In this document: piece by piece, positions 1-7,547 of the stretch
How positions within the stretch are numbered: the first letter of the stretch is position 1
Layout of the letters: every line of letters starts with the position of its first letter
NCBI GenBank assembly: GCA_937890525.1
Contig: CALADI010000021.1
Span: forward strand, 1-54,464
DNA from: an uncultured Clostridia bacterium
GTDB taxonomy: Bacteria > Bacillota > Clostridia > Oscillospirales > Oscillospiraceae
Direction: 5' to 3'
DNA length: 54,464 nt
Notes under the pieces: generated by a model
What the model was told of the DNA's origin: nothing
Databases searched by the model: none
Seen by the model: only the letters and a program-made list of their open reading frames with translations
Made by a program: the position numbers and the translations under genes

Positions 1-55
1 GAGCGACGGACTGTTAATCCGCAGGTCGTTGGTTCGAGTCCAACAGGGGGAGCCA
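1..55 (+). tRNA. tRNA-Asn(GTT), 5' end outside window
   Basis: The anticodon loop reads CTGTTAA (anticodon GTT), followed by the variable region, the T-arm GGTTCGAGTCC and an encoded 3' CCA. The first 21 bases lie before the window; they can be read in the complete second copy at 3848-3923. It is the first visible member of a five-tRNA run. Confidence 0.93.
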
Positions 56-58
56 TTT

Positions 59-135
59 GGCCCGGTGGTGCAGTCGGTTAGCACGCCAGCCTGTCACGCT
101 GGAGGTCGACGGTTCGAGTCCGTTCCGGGTCGCCA
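59..135 (+). tRNA. tRNA-Asp(GTC)
   Basis: A full cloverleaf: acceptor stem GGCCCGG pairs with CCGGGTC (one G-U), the anticodon loop contains GTC, and the T-loop is TTCGAGT. The discriminator is G and the 3' CCA is encoded. It starts three bases after tRNA-Asn, so the cluster is one transcript. Confidence 0.96.
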
Positions 136-143
136 TAACGCAT

Positions 144-170
144 TTGAGCAGAGCTTCGTGCTCTGCTCAA
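144..170 (+). other. Hairpin spacer between tRNA-Asp and tRNA-Phe
   Basis: An 11-bp perfect stem (TTGAGCAGAGC with its complement) closes a TTCGT loop. No T-run follows, so it is not an obvious terminator. It may be a processing or insulating element between tRNAs (inference). The same hairpin sits at 4012-4038 in copy B. Confidence 0.7.
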
Positions 171-173
171 CAT

Positions 174-249
<76 letters not shown>

Positions 250-252
250 GAT

Positions 253-328
253 GCGGGTGTAGCTCATCCGGTAGAGCGCCACCTTGCCAAGGTGGAGGTA
301 GCGAGTTCGAGCCTCGTCACCCGCTCCA
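253..328 (+). tRNA. tRNA-Gly(GCC)
   Basis: Acceptor GCGGGTG pairs with CACCCGC, the anticodon loop is TTGCCAA with anticodon GCC, the T-loop is TTCGAGC, and the 3' CCA is encoded. The last tRNA of the repeated block; the second copy is 4121-4196. Confidence 0.96.
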
Positions 329-332
329 ATAT

Positions 333-407
333 GGTACCGTGGCCAAGTGGTAAGGCAAGAGTCTGCAAAACTCTCATTCCCCAGTTCAAATCTGGGCGGT
401 ACCTCCA
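333..407 (+). tRNA. tRNA-Cys(GCA)
   Basis: Acceptor GGTACCG pairs with CGGTACC, the anticodon loop is CTGCAAA with anticodon GCA, the T-loop is TTCAAAT, and the 3' CCA is encoded. It occurs only in this copy of the cluster; the second block stops after tRNA-Gly. Confidence 0.95.
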
Positions 408-411
408 AAAT

Positions 412-449
412 ATTCCGTGTCTTAGAGATAAGACACGGAATTTCTTTTT
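412..449 (+). terminator. Intrinsic terminator of first tRNA cluster
   Basis: A 13-bp perfect stem (ATTCCGTGTCTTA and its complement) with loop GAGA, followed by TTCTTTTT. It ends the Asn-Asp-Phe-Gly-Cys transcript five bases after tRNA-Cys. Confidence 0.92.
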
Positions 450-462
450 GTCCACATCACAT

Positions 463-492
463 TTGTCAATATTTCATCGACTGTGGTAGAAT
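463..492 (+). promoter_or_regulatory. Candidate sigma-A promoter for the orphan gene
   Basis: TTGTCA and TAGAAT are separated by 18 bp, about 130 bp ahead of the gene at 623. The long AT-rich leader in between holds no other ORF that I can support. Confidence 0.45.
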
Positions 493-622
493 CATACCAA
501 GCAGATGAAAAATGCAGCTTTCCACCTGCATCAAGCTGTGAGAATCTCTGATTTTATGTGTTGCATAAGTAATGCATATGGAGTGAACCAAAATATCAGC
601 GACGAATGAAGGAGGTATTTCT

Positions 623-1153
623 ATGTCAAATGAAGTAACAGGTGCATTTCAGCTTATATTCGCTACTCTGGGATTTGGTAAATACGCTTATGATGAGATT
701 AGAGATGGGTTCAAAGCCATCAATATCTCTGTGTTTCGAGAAGAATTTTTTAAGAAGTATACTGACATTCCGCTTGAAGCGAGCTACAGGGTGGCTTCGC
801 GCGACCCTGCAAACTACGACGCATTGTGGGAGAGAATCGAGCAATACAAAGCGGAAGGCGGAAAAATGGCTCTGTTTTATGAGAACACACCAGATACATG
901 GTGGAAAAATGTAGGGGAAAAAAGGTTAAAGATTTTTACCGATGACGGGAAGCTCCGTTCCGATGACGGGTATGAGAATCTACGAATGATGGATAATCGG
1001 GAAATAATGGTGAATCTTCTGATGAACACACATGGTAAATATGAGTCTGACATAGCGAAAAGGGATGTGCATATGTGGTGGCCTCGTCCTAACTGGTCTT
1101 GGCTCGATGTGCATCCTGCGGCATACGCACAGCCGAAGAAAAAGATTGAATAA
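623..1153 (+). CDS. Hypothetical protein, 176 aa, no recognised family
   Basis: I do not recognise this protein. It starts at ATG 623 behind a strong AAGGAGG and has no convincing signal peptide; the N-terminal stretch is only mildly hydrophobic. It is rich in aromatic residues and charge, with a Trp-rich C-terminal part (residues about 150-160, WWPRPNWSW) and a basic tail. Its base composition looks more AT-rich than the neighbouring larE and alaS genes, and it lies between two copies of a tRNA block, which fits an acquired or fast-evolving gene (inference). Coding status rests on the ribosome site, the intact frame and plausible protein composition. Confidence 0.6.
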   Translation: MSNEVTGAFQLIFATLGFGKYAYDEIRDGFKAINISVFREEFFKKYTDIPLEASYRVASRDPANYDALWERIEQYKAEGGKMALFYENTPDTWWKNVGEKRLKIFTDDGKLRSDDGYENLRMMDNREIMVNLLMNTHGKYESDIAKRDVHMWWPRPNWSWLDVHPAAYAQPKKKIE

Positions 1154-1202
1154 ACCGACAGACTGACGGGAAAATTCTTTGGAATCTCTGTGGGGTAAAT
1201 GA

Positions 1203-1305
1203 GGGGTACTGCAATCGATACAGCTGTGATTGCCCCAAGAGAACTGGGCTCTAAGTAGATGGATCAAGGGGAACGATGCAGCCTGCGAAGGATTGACAGT
1301 CCATC
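1203..1305 (+). other. Structured leader or small RNA upstream of larE, family unknown
   Basis: Three hairpins follow one another: GGG plus GCAATC (1204-1216) pairs with GATTGC plus CCC (1228-1236); AGAG with CTCT (1238-1252); GATGGA (1258-1263) with TCCATC (1300-1305) around a purine-rich loop. They precede a terminator-like stem at 1346 and then larE. The order (folded domain, terminator, gene) is what a riboswitch or attenuator would show. I compared it from memory with the common riboswitch cores (SAM, TPP, FMN, cobalamin, NiCo, yybP) and could not place it. It could equally be a free small RNA. Confidence 0.4.
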
Positions 1306-1345
1306 TTCGATATTGTATGATATGAGCGTTGCATTGAATAGGAAC

Positions 1346-1392
1346 AAGCTTGGGCGATGGGGCGAGTCGGCAACATCGTCCAAGCTTTTCTT
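1346..1392 (+). terminator. Terminator/attenuator-like hairpin in the larE leader
   Basis: AAGCTTGGGCGATG (1346-1359) pairs over 14 bp (one G-T) with CATCGTCCAAGCTT (1374-1387) and is followed by TTCTT. It lies 56 bases before the larE start, so it either ends a small RNA or attenuates larE. Confidence 0.6.
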
Positions 1393-1447
1393 CGTGATCC
1401 GGCATACGCCGGGCGGAATCTTTTTCAAATTCGGAGGTGTGGCTCCT

Positions 1448-2650
1448 ATGACGCTGGAACATTTTTTTCAAAAGGAACCCCAATGTGCCATTGCGTTTTC
1501 CGGTGGTGCGGATTCGGCATACCTGCTGTATGCGGCAAAGCAATGGGGACAGAAAATTAAGGCCTATTTTGTCAAAACGCCATTCCAGCCCCGGTTTGAG
1601 CTGGAGGATGCTACTCATCTGGCAGATCAGCTTGGCGTGGAACTGGCGGTGCTGACATATGATGTACTGGAAGATGAGATGGTAGCAAAAAATCCGCCGA
1701 ATCGGTGCTATTTCTGCAAAAAACGGATTTTTGCCCAGATTTTGGCGGCAGCTAAGGCGGACGGATTTTCCACGGTGCTGGACGGCACCAATGCCTCGGA
1801 TGACAGTTCGGATCGACCGGGGATGCAGGCTCTGGCAGAAATGCAGATCCGTTCCCCGCTGCGGGAGTGCGGTCTGTCAAAAGAGGAGATCCGGCGCCTG
1901 TCTGCACAGGCAGGGCTTTTTACATGGGACAAGCCGGCCTACGCCTGCCTTGCCACCCGAATCTCGACAGATCGGCGGATCACTCATGAGGAATTGATGC
2001 GTGTGGAGGGGGCAGAAGCGTTCCTTGCGTCCTTGGGATTCCGGGATTTCCGGCTTCGCTCGGCAGGCGATACGGCGAAACTCCAACTGCGGGAGGAGGA
2101 TCTTCCCCGGGCGCTGGAACTCCGCGGCCGGATCCTCAGCCGTCTGCAAGAGGATTACAGCCAGGTTCTGCTGGATCTGCAGCCCCGTGGGGATGCGACC
2201 CTGTCCAGGCGGGAAAACACCGGGGACACGCCGGCTGATGTGGTGGAGCTGAGCTGCAATGTGGATGACATGACGGGGGAATCCATCGGTTTTGCGTTGG
2301 AACAGTTTCTTACTGCCGGGGCGTTGGAGGCGTATACCGTACCCATCGGGATGAAGAAGTCCCGTCCCGGGGTGAAGATATGCTTGATTTGTTCCAAAGA
2401 GCGGGCAGAGGAGATGGCGGCGCTGATGCTGCGCCATACCACCACATTGGGGGTGCGGGAAACGACCTGCGCCCGCTACACCATGAGCCGCCGCATCCGC
2501 AGGCAGGAGACGCCCCTTGGCGTGGTGCGGGTGAAGGAAAGTGAAGGGTTCGGCGTACGGCGCAGTAAGTATGAATATGAGGATCTGGCGGCCATCGCCC
2601 GGGAACGGGGGATGAGCATCCAGCAGGTTCTGGAAGAACTCTCAAAATAA
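1448..2650 (+). CDS. larE: LarE-LarC fusion, nickel-pincer nucleotide cofactor biosynthesis
   Basis: A 400-aa protein joining two enzymes of the nickel-pincer cofactor pathway used by lactate racemase-type enzymes. Residues 1-260 are LarE, the ATP-dependent sulfur transferase: PP-loop SGGADS at 18-23, CYFC at 87-90 and ACLATRI with Cys167. The three cysteines suggest the Fe-S-dependent LarE type, not the single-Cys sacrificial type. Residues 265-400 match the C-terminal half of LarC (nickel insertase, CTP-binding part): NVDDMTGE, GMKKSRPG and TTTLGVR. Start ATG 1448 has GGAGG 10 bases upstream; longer in-frame starts overlap the leader. No larA, larB or LarC N-terminal half is in this window. 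Domain calls are firm; the combined activity is inferred. Confidence 0.9.
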   Translation: MTLEHFFQKEPQCAIAFSGGADSAYLLYAAKQWGQKIKAYFVKTPFQPRFELEDATHLADQLGVELAVLTYDVLEDEMVAKNPPNRCYFCKKRIFAQILAAAKADGFSTVLDGTNASDDSSDRPGMQALAEMQIRSPLRECGLSKEEIRRLSAQAGLFTWDKPAYACLATRISTDRRITHEELMRVEGAEAFLASLGFRDFRLRSAGDTAKLQLREEDLPRALELRGRILSRLQEDYSQVLLDLQPRGDATLSRRENTGDTPADVVELSCNVDDMTGESIGFALEQFLTAGALEAYTVPIGMKKSRPGVKICLICSKERAEEMAALMLRHTTTLGVRETTCARYTMSRRIRRQETPLGVVRVKESEGFGVRRSKYEYEDLAAIARERGMSIQQVLEELSK

Positions 2651-2686
2651 CAAACAGACCGCCGGAATTCATCGGCGGTCTGTTTG
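2651..2686. terminator. Bidirectional terminator between larE and trmH-type gene
   Basis: A 14-bp perfect stem, CAAACAGACCGCCG and its complement, with an 8-base loop. It lies between two convergent stop codons and serves either strand. Confidence 0.88.
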
Positions 2687-2693
2687 ACATACA

Positions 2694-3521
2694 TCAGCGT
2701 TTTCGCAACTGCCAGAAGGCGACTGCCCCGGCGGCGGCTACATTCAAGGAGTCCACCCCGTGGGACATGGGGATCATAACGGTGTAATCGCACAGATCGA
2801 TGGTCTGCTGGGAGAGCCCGTCTCCCTCCGTTCCCAGAATGACTGCCAGCTTATCTTCTGCCATCAAGCCGGGATCTTCGATGGATACAGAATCTTGGGT
2901 CAGCGCCATTGCGGCAGTCCGGAAGCCCATTTTATGGAGCATCTGCATGCCGTCAACGGGCCACTGGGCGGAGCAGGAGCCGATTTGTGCCCAAGGGATC
3001 TGGAACACGGTGCCCATGCTCACACGGACGGCACGGCGGTTCAGTGGGTCACAGCAGGTGGGGGTGACAAGCACGCCATCCATGTGCATGGCGGCAGCAC
3101 TGCGGAAAATGGCGCCGATATTGGTGGCATCCACGATCCCATCCAGAACGGCGATCCTATGAGCGTCGCCGCAGACCTCTGCCGGGGTCAGGGGAGCGGG
3201 ACGCTTCATGGCACACAAAATGCCTCGGGTCAAGGTGTAGCCGGTAATGCCTGCCAGCACTTCTCGGTCGCCGGTGTAGATGGGAATATCTGAGCACCGT
3301 TCGATCAGCGGCTGCCCTTGATTGAGCAGGTGCTTGCGCTCCATGAGCATGGCAACGGGCTCGTATCCTGCATCCAGTGCGATGCGGATGACCTTGGGGC
3401 TTTCAGCGATGAAGATTCCTTTCTCTGGCTCGGAACGGCTGCGAAGCTGAGCATTGGTCAGGTGGGCGAACAGATCAAGTCCCGGTGCGTCGGGGGTGGT
3501 GATCTCAATGATATTCGGCAT
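2694..3521 (-). CDS. TrmH/SpoU-family RNA 2'-O-methyltransferase
   Basis: A 275-aa SAM-dependent RNA ribose methyltransferase of the SPOUT class. The C-terminal knotted domain shows the family motifs: DATNIGAIFRSA (motif 1 with the Asn and Arg), LGTEGDGL (motif 2) and SLNVAAAGAVAFW (motif 3). The N-terminal part resembles the substrate-binding domain of 23S rRNA methyltransferases. The start is taken at 3521, behind AAGGAG; an in-frame ATG 21 bases upstream lacks a good ribosome site. The target (rRNA or tRNA) cannot be told from sequence. It is a single gene between a convergent terminator and its own promoter. Confidence 0.9.
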   Translation of the reverse strand: MPNIIEITTPDAPGLDLFAHLTNAQLRSRSEPEKGIFIAESPKVIRIALDAGYEPVAMLMERKHLLNQGQPLIERCSDIPIYTGDREVLAGITGYTLTRGILCAMKRPAPLTPAEVCGDAHRIAVLDGIVDATNIGAIFRSAAAMHMDGVLVTPTCCDPLNRRAVRVSMGTVFQIPWAQIGSCSAQWPVDGMQMLHKMGFRTAAMALTQDSVSIEDPGLMAEDKLAVILGTEGDGLSQQTIDLCDYTVMIPMSHGVDSLNVAAAGAVAFWQLRKR

Positions 3522-3562
3522 AGTTGGCTCCTTAACGATCAAAAATCGGATAAATCGTGTCT

Positions 3563-3591
3563 ATTATACTGCTGAGCACAACGGATGTCAA
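3563..3591 (-). promoter_or_regulatory. Sigma-A promoter of the trmH-type gene
   Basis: On the minus strand TTGACA and TATAAT (both consensus) are 17 bp apart, about 40 bases before the start codon. Confidence 0.85.
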
Positions 3592-3664
3592 ACGGCAGGG
3601 GATGCGTCAAATGCCTTTCAAAATAGGGGATAAAAAATATTTGCCGAAAAATGAAAAAAGATGC

Positions 3665-3693
3665 TTGACAAATGATGAAAGCCATGGTATATT
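3665..3693 (+). promoter_or_regulatory. Sigma-A promoter of the 5S-tRNA operon
   Basis: Consensus TTGACA, 17 bp, TATATT. The 5S gene begins about 30 bases after the -10 box. This shows that the 5S gene is transcribed independently of any 16S or 23S gene. Confidence 0.88.
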
Positions 3694-3724
3694 AACCTAG
3701 CTGTCAGCGAACAGCAAGTAAATA

Positions 3725-3839
3725 GTTGGTATTGATTGTTGTGAGGGTCCACCTGTTCCCATCCCGAACACAGAAGTTAAGCTCACATACGCCGACGATA
3801 GTTGCCTGGTGACGGGCCGCGAAAATAGGTAATGCCAAC
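3725..3839 (+). rRNA. rrf: 5S ribosomal RNA
   Basis: The 5S signature CCACCTGTTCCCATCCCGAA and the following GAAGTTAAGCTC are present. The closing helix GTTGGTATT pairs with AATGCCAAC at the two ends, giving a 115-base molecule. No 16S or 23S precedes it; instead it has its own promoter and is followed nine bases later by tRNA-Asn. Confidence 0.95.
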
Positions 3840-3847
3840 ATTTATAT

Positions 3848-3923
3848 TCCCCCTTAGCTCAGTCGGTAGAGCGACGGACTGTTAATCCGCAGGTCGTTGG
3901 TTCGAGTCCAACAGGGGGAGCCA
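3848..3923 (+). tRNA. tRNA-Asn(GTT)
   Basis: Complete copy: acceptor TCCCCCT pairs with AGGGGGA, anticodon GTT, T-loop TTCGAGT, encoded CCA. It directly follows the 5S gene and starts copy B of the tRNA block. Confidence 0.96.
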
Positions 3924-3926
3924 TTT

Positions 3927-4003
3927 GGCCCGGTGGTGCAGTCGGTTAGCACGCCAGCCTGTCACGCTGGAGGTCGACGGTTCGAGTCCGTTCCGGGTCG
4001 CCA
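3927..4003 (+). tRNA. tRNA-Asp(GTC), second copy
   Basis: Identical to the gene at 59-135, with anticodon GTC and encoded CCA. Confidence 0.96.
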
Positions 4004-4041
4004 TAACGCATTTGAGCAGAGCTTCGTGCTCTGCTCAACAT

Positions 4042-4117
<76 letters not shown>

Positions 4118-4120
4118 GAT

Positions 4121-4196
4121 GCGGGTGTAGCTCATCCGGTAGAGCGCCACCTTGCCAAGGTGGAGGTAGCGAGTTCGAGCCTCGTCACCCGCTCCA
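4121..4196 (+). tRNA. tRNA-Gly(GCC), second copy
   Basis: Identical to the gene at 253-328, with anticodon GCC and encoded CCA. It is the last gene of the 5S-tRNA operon. Confidence 0.96.
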
Positions 4197-4229
4197 AAAG
4201 ACCACAGCTTTTGCTGTGGTCTTTTCTTT
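4197..4229 (+). terminator. Terminator of the 5S-tRNA operon
   Basis: AAAGACCACAGC and its complement close a TTTT loop, followed by a T-rich tail (TTTTCTTT). It begins immediately after the CCA of tRNA-Gly. Confidence 0.92.
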
Positions 4230-4251
4230 GCGTTTATGTCGAAAGTTGTAG

Positions 4252-4452
4252 TGGAGAGAATGTTCCGGTGCGACTTTTATAGAGGAACATACAATAGAAA
4301 TCAAGCGATATGATTCGTCTGATTGCAAGGAACGGACAGAACGATTCTATCACACGGTGCATAAGGTAAATGCCAAGGATGATACAAAAGAGCAGCAGGT
4401 GGAGCGGCAGGGGATCTTGCTTACAAACTATGTGATGACGAAGGATCGATAG
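4252..4452 (+). pseudogene. Possible gene remnant, about 66 codons without a start
   Basis: An open frame from 4252 to a TAG at 4450-4452 encodes a charged, protein-like stretch (for example IEIKRYDSSDCKERTERFYH, then VERQGILLTNYVMTKDR). It has no ATG, GTG or TTG near its 5' end and no ribosome site. It may be the tail of a decayed gene. I do not recognise the family, and a chance ORF is possible. Confidence 0.3.
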
Positions 4453-4538
4453 AGCCGATCGAGCCGCACAGCAATCCCAGCGGAGTGTTTTCTGCTTCGA
4501 CTTTTTTCGGAACCTTTTCTTCTTAGAAAGATTTATCA

Positions 4539-4566
4539 TTGACAATCCGGGAGAATGTGGTAAAAT
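4539..4566 (+). promoter_or_regulatory. Sigma-A promoter of alaS T-box transcript
   Basis: TTGACA, 16 bp, TAAAAT, just ahead of the T-box leader. Confidence 0.75.
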
Positions 4567-4583
4567 ATGATCAGAATTAGGCA

Positions 4584-4803
4584 ATGCGATACGGAAAAGA
4601 AGCAGATGTGCCGCCTATGAGCGAAGAGGGGATGGTGAGAGCCCTCTGGGTGTGCAGGCTGCGGGCCGCTTCCGTGCTGCCCGGGATGACCGGGACGGGC
4701 GCTCCCGTTACAGGGCGGCTAAGATATCGGAGTTTCTCCGGTGAATTAGGGTGGTACCGCGATCTTCCTCGCCCCTAACCTTGGGGACGGGGTTTCTTTT
4801 TTG
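4584..4803 (+). promoter_or_regulatory. T-box riboswitch controlling alaS
   Basis: The T-box core AGGGTGGTACCGCG (4748-4761) is present and is followed by a terminator stem (4767-4790, CCTCGCCCC with GGGGACGGGG) and a T-run. Upstream is a long GC-rich stem I whose far loop carries GGTGAGAG. T-boxes bind uncharged tRNA and let transcription continue when charging is low; the downstream gene makes this an alanine T-box. Several GCN triplets lie in the 3' arm of stem I (4657-4670), so I do not fix the specifier codon. Confidence 0.9.
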
Positions 4804-4836
4804 CCAATTTGCACTTTTATTATGGAGGTAGTTCCC

Positions 4837-7476
4837 ATGAATCCCAAGTCCTACGGCGTAAATGAGCTGCGTGAAAAGTTCCTGAGCTTCTTCGAGAGCA
4901 AGGGGCATCTGCGGCTGCCCAGCTTTTCTCTGATCCCTCAAAATGACGCATCGTTGCTGTTGATCAACTCCGGTATGGCACCCATGAAGCCCTATTTCAC
5001 CGGTGAAGTAGAGCCCCCCCGCCGCCGGGTCTGCACCTGCCAGAAGTGCATCCGCACCGGCGACATCGAGAACATCGGCAAGACTGCCCGCCACGGCACC
5101 TATTTTGAGATGCTGGGCAATTTCTCCTTCGGTGACTATTTCAAGCACGAGGCCATTGCATGGTGCTGGGAGTTCCTGACCAAGGTGGTTGGGCTGGATC
5201 CCGACCGGCTGTACCCCTCTATCTACGAGGAGGATGACGAGGCCTTTGAGATCTGGAACAAGGAGATCGGTGTTCCTGCGGATCACATCTTCCGCTTCGG
5301 CAAGGGGGATAACTTCTGGGAGCATGGCTCCGGTCCCTGCGGCCCCTGCTCCGAGGTCTACTACGACCGGGGCGAGAAGTACGGCTGCCATCAGCCCGGC
5401 TGTACCGTGGGCTGTGAGTGCGACCGCTACATGGAAGTGTGGAACAATGTGTTCTCCCAGTTCAACAATGACGGCAACGGCAACTACACCGAACTGGCAC
5501 AGAAGAACATCGATACCGGCATGGGTCTGGAGCGTCTGGCGGTGGTCTGCCAGGATGTGGACAGCCTGTTCGATGTGGACACCGTTATGAACATCACCAA
5601 CAAGGTCACACAACTGACCGGCGCTTCCTACGGCATGAGCGAAAAGACTGATGTGTCTCTGCGTGTCATCACCGACCATATCCGTGCGTCCACCTTTATG
5701 ATCGCAGACGGTGTGCTGCCCTCCAACGAGGGACGGGGCTATGTGCTGCGCCGGCTGCTGCGCCGTGCTGCCCGCCATGGCAAGCTCCTTGGTGTGAACG
5801 ATCCGTTCCTGTATCAGGTGGTGGAGACCGTCATTCAGGAAAACGAAAACCACTACACTTACCTGCGGGAGCGGGCAGACTATATCATCAAGGTCGTTCG
5901 TGTGGAGGAGGAGAACTTCGCCCGCACCATCGACGGCGGTATGCGCATTTTTGCTGATATGCTCGCTGAGCACAAGGCCAAGGGGGAGACTTCTTTCTCC
6001 GGCGCCGATGCCTTCAAGCTGTATGATACCTACGGATTCCCCATCGATCTGACCGTGGAGATGGTGGAGGACGAGTCCATGACGCTGGACACCGAGGAAT
6101 TCACCCGCCTGATGCAGGAGCAGAAGGTTCGTGCCCGGGAAGCCAGAAAGGCACTGGGCGATCTGGCTTGGGCCGGTATCGATCTGGGACTGGACAACAC
6201 TCCCACCGAGTTCGTGGGCCACGAAGAGAACAACTGCGAAGCAAAGGTACTGGCGGTGTGCGTCGGTGACGAGGTTTCCGGCAGCATTGCCGGAGGTGAG
6301 GACGGCATCATCGTGCTGAACCGCACTCCCTTCTATGCGGAAATGGGCGGTCAGGTCGCGGATCAGGGTGCTCTGCTGATTGGCAGCTCCCGGTTCGCGG
6401 TCACCAATGTCCAGAAGGACAAGGGCGGAAAGTATCTGCACTACGGCAAAATGGTCAAGGGTTCCATCAAGGTGGACGATCTGGTGTTGGCTTCCATCGA
6501 TGTGGAGCGGCGCAAGGCCATCATGCGTGCCCATACCGCCACCCATCTGTTGCAGAAGGCACTCCAGACGGTGCTGGGTGACCATGTGCACCAGGCTGGC
6601 TCTCTGGTGGAGCCGGATCGTCTGCGCTTCGACTTTACCCACTATTCCGCTGTGACCGCCGAGGAACTGGCCAAGATCGACGCCGTGGTGCAGTCTGCGG
6701 TGCTGGAGGGCTACCGAGTGGATACCAAGCTCATGAGTCTGGAGGAAGCCAAGGCGGAGGGCGCCATGGCCCTGTTCAGCGAAAAGTACGGCGATGTTGT
6801 TCGTGTGGTCAACATGGGTGACTACAGCGTGGAGCTGTGCGGCGGCACTCATGTGGATAATACGGCGAAGGTCGGCCCCTTCCGTATCGAGAGCGAAGGC
6901 TCTGTCGCTTCCGGTGTCCGCCGGATCGAGGCCATCACCGGCAAGGAATGCCTGAAGGATATGGAGAAGAAGCGTGAACTGGTTTACAGCGTGTGCAACT
7001 CTCTCAAGACCAATCCCGGTGAAATGCTGGAGAAGATCCAGTCTCAGATGGATGAGATCCGGGATCTGAAGAAGGTCATCGAGCGGTACAAGGCCAAGGA
7101 AGCCTCCGGCGAGGTGGAGCGGTTCCTGTTCGGTGCTCATACCGTGGGGGATCTGCATGTGCTGACTGCCAATGTTCCCGATGCCGATGCCAACAAGCTG
7201 CGCCAGATGGGCGATATGCTCCGGGATAAGGATGCAAAGGTGGCTGCGGTTCTGGCATCCGTCAACGGCGAGAAGCTGACCTTCCTGGCAATCTGCGGTA
7301 AGGAAGCCATTGCCGCCGGTGTGAAGGCGGGAGATCTGGTGAAGCAGGTCTGCAGCGTCTGTGGCGGATCCGGCGGCGGAAAGCCGGACAGCGCGATGGG
7401 CGGCGGTAAGGATGTGCTGAAGCTGGACGATGCGCTGGCTCAGGTGGACGATTTCGTGGCATCTAAGCTGAACTAA
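4837..7476 (+). CDS. alaS: Alanyl-tRNA synthetase
   Basis: An 879-aa class II synthetase, the usual length, charging tRNA-Ala. The N-terminal catalytic domain has the LINSGMAPMKPYFTG and RHGTYFEMLGNFSFGDYF segments. The editing domain has the zinc-type set HTATH (His566, His570) and CGGTH (Cys668, His672). The C-terminal DHHA1/C-Ala part contains GGSGGGKPD. ATG 4837 has GGAGG upstream; an in-frame TTG at 4801 falls inside the T-box tail and is not used. It is controlled by the T-box immediately upstream and ends at its own terminator. Confidence 0.97.
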   Translation: MNPKSYGVNELREKFLSFFESKGHLRLPSFSLIPQNDASLLLINSGMAPMKPYFTGEVEPPRRRVCTCQKCIRTGDIENIGKTARHGTYFEMLGNFSFGDYFKHEAIAWCWEFLTKVVGLDPDRLYPSIYEEDDEAFEIWNKEIGVPADHIFRFGKGDNFWEHGSGPCGPCSEVYYDRGEKYGCHQPGCTVGCECDRYMEVWNNVFSQFNNDGNGNYTELAQKNIDTGMGLERLAVVCQDVDSLFDVDTVMNITNKVTQLTGASYGMSEKTDVSLRVITDHIRASTFMIADGVLPSNEGRGYVLRRLLRRAARHGKLLGVNDPFLYQVVETVIQENENHYTYLRERADYIIKVVRVEEENFARTIDGGMRIFADMLAEHKAKGETSFSGADAFKLYDTYGFPIDLTVEMVEDESMTLDTEEFTRLMQEQKVRAREARKALGDLAWAGIDLGLDNTPTEFVGHEENNCEAKVLAVCVGDEVSGSIAGGEDGIIVLNRTPFYAEMGGQVADQGALLIGSSRFAVTNVQKDKGGKYLHYGKMVKGSIKVDDLVLASIDVERRKAIMRAHTATHLLQKALQTVLGDHVHQAGSLVEPDRLRFDFTHYSAVTAEELAKIDAVVQSAVLEGYRVDTKLMSLEEAKAEGAMALFSEKYGDVVRVVNMGDYSVELCGGTHVDNTAKVGPFRIESEGSVASGVRRIEAITGKECLKDMEKKRELVYSVCNSLKTNPGEMLEKIQSQMDEIRDLKKVIERYKAKEASGEVERFLFGAHTVGDLHVLTANVPDADANKLRQMGDMLRDKDAKVAAVLASVNGEKLTFLAICGKEAIAAGVKAGDLVKQVCSVCGGSGGGKPDSAMGGGKDVLKLDDALAQVDDFVASKLN

Positions 7477-7486
7477 GCGTAAGATC

Positions 7487-7518
7487 AGGGCGCTGTCCGA
7501 TGGGGCAGCGCCCTTTTG
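7487..7518 (+). terminator. Terminator after alaS
   Basis: AGGGCGCTG and its complement CAGCGCCCT around a 10-base loop, then TTTTGCG. The T-run is short, so some readthrough into comEC is plausible. Confidence 0.7.
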
Positions 7519-7547
7519 CGAAGGGAGGGAGTGCTCTGCGACGACTG

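Noticed and set aside
4657..4670. A single specifier codon for the alaS T-box
   Set aside because: Several GCN triplets fit the 3' arm of stem I and I could not fix the specifier loop by eye, so none is claimed.
4708..7158. An 816-codon open frame opposite alaS
   Set aside because: Antisense shadow of a GC-rich conserved gene; the His/Leu/Gln-rich product has no domain and alaS is certain.
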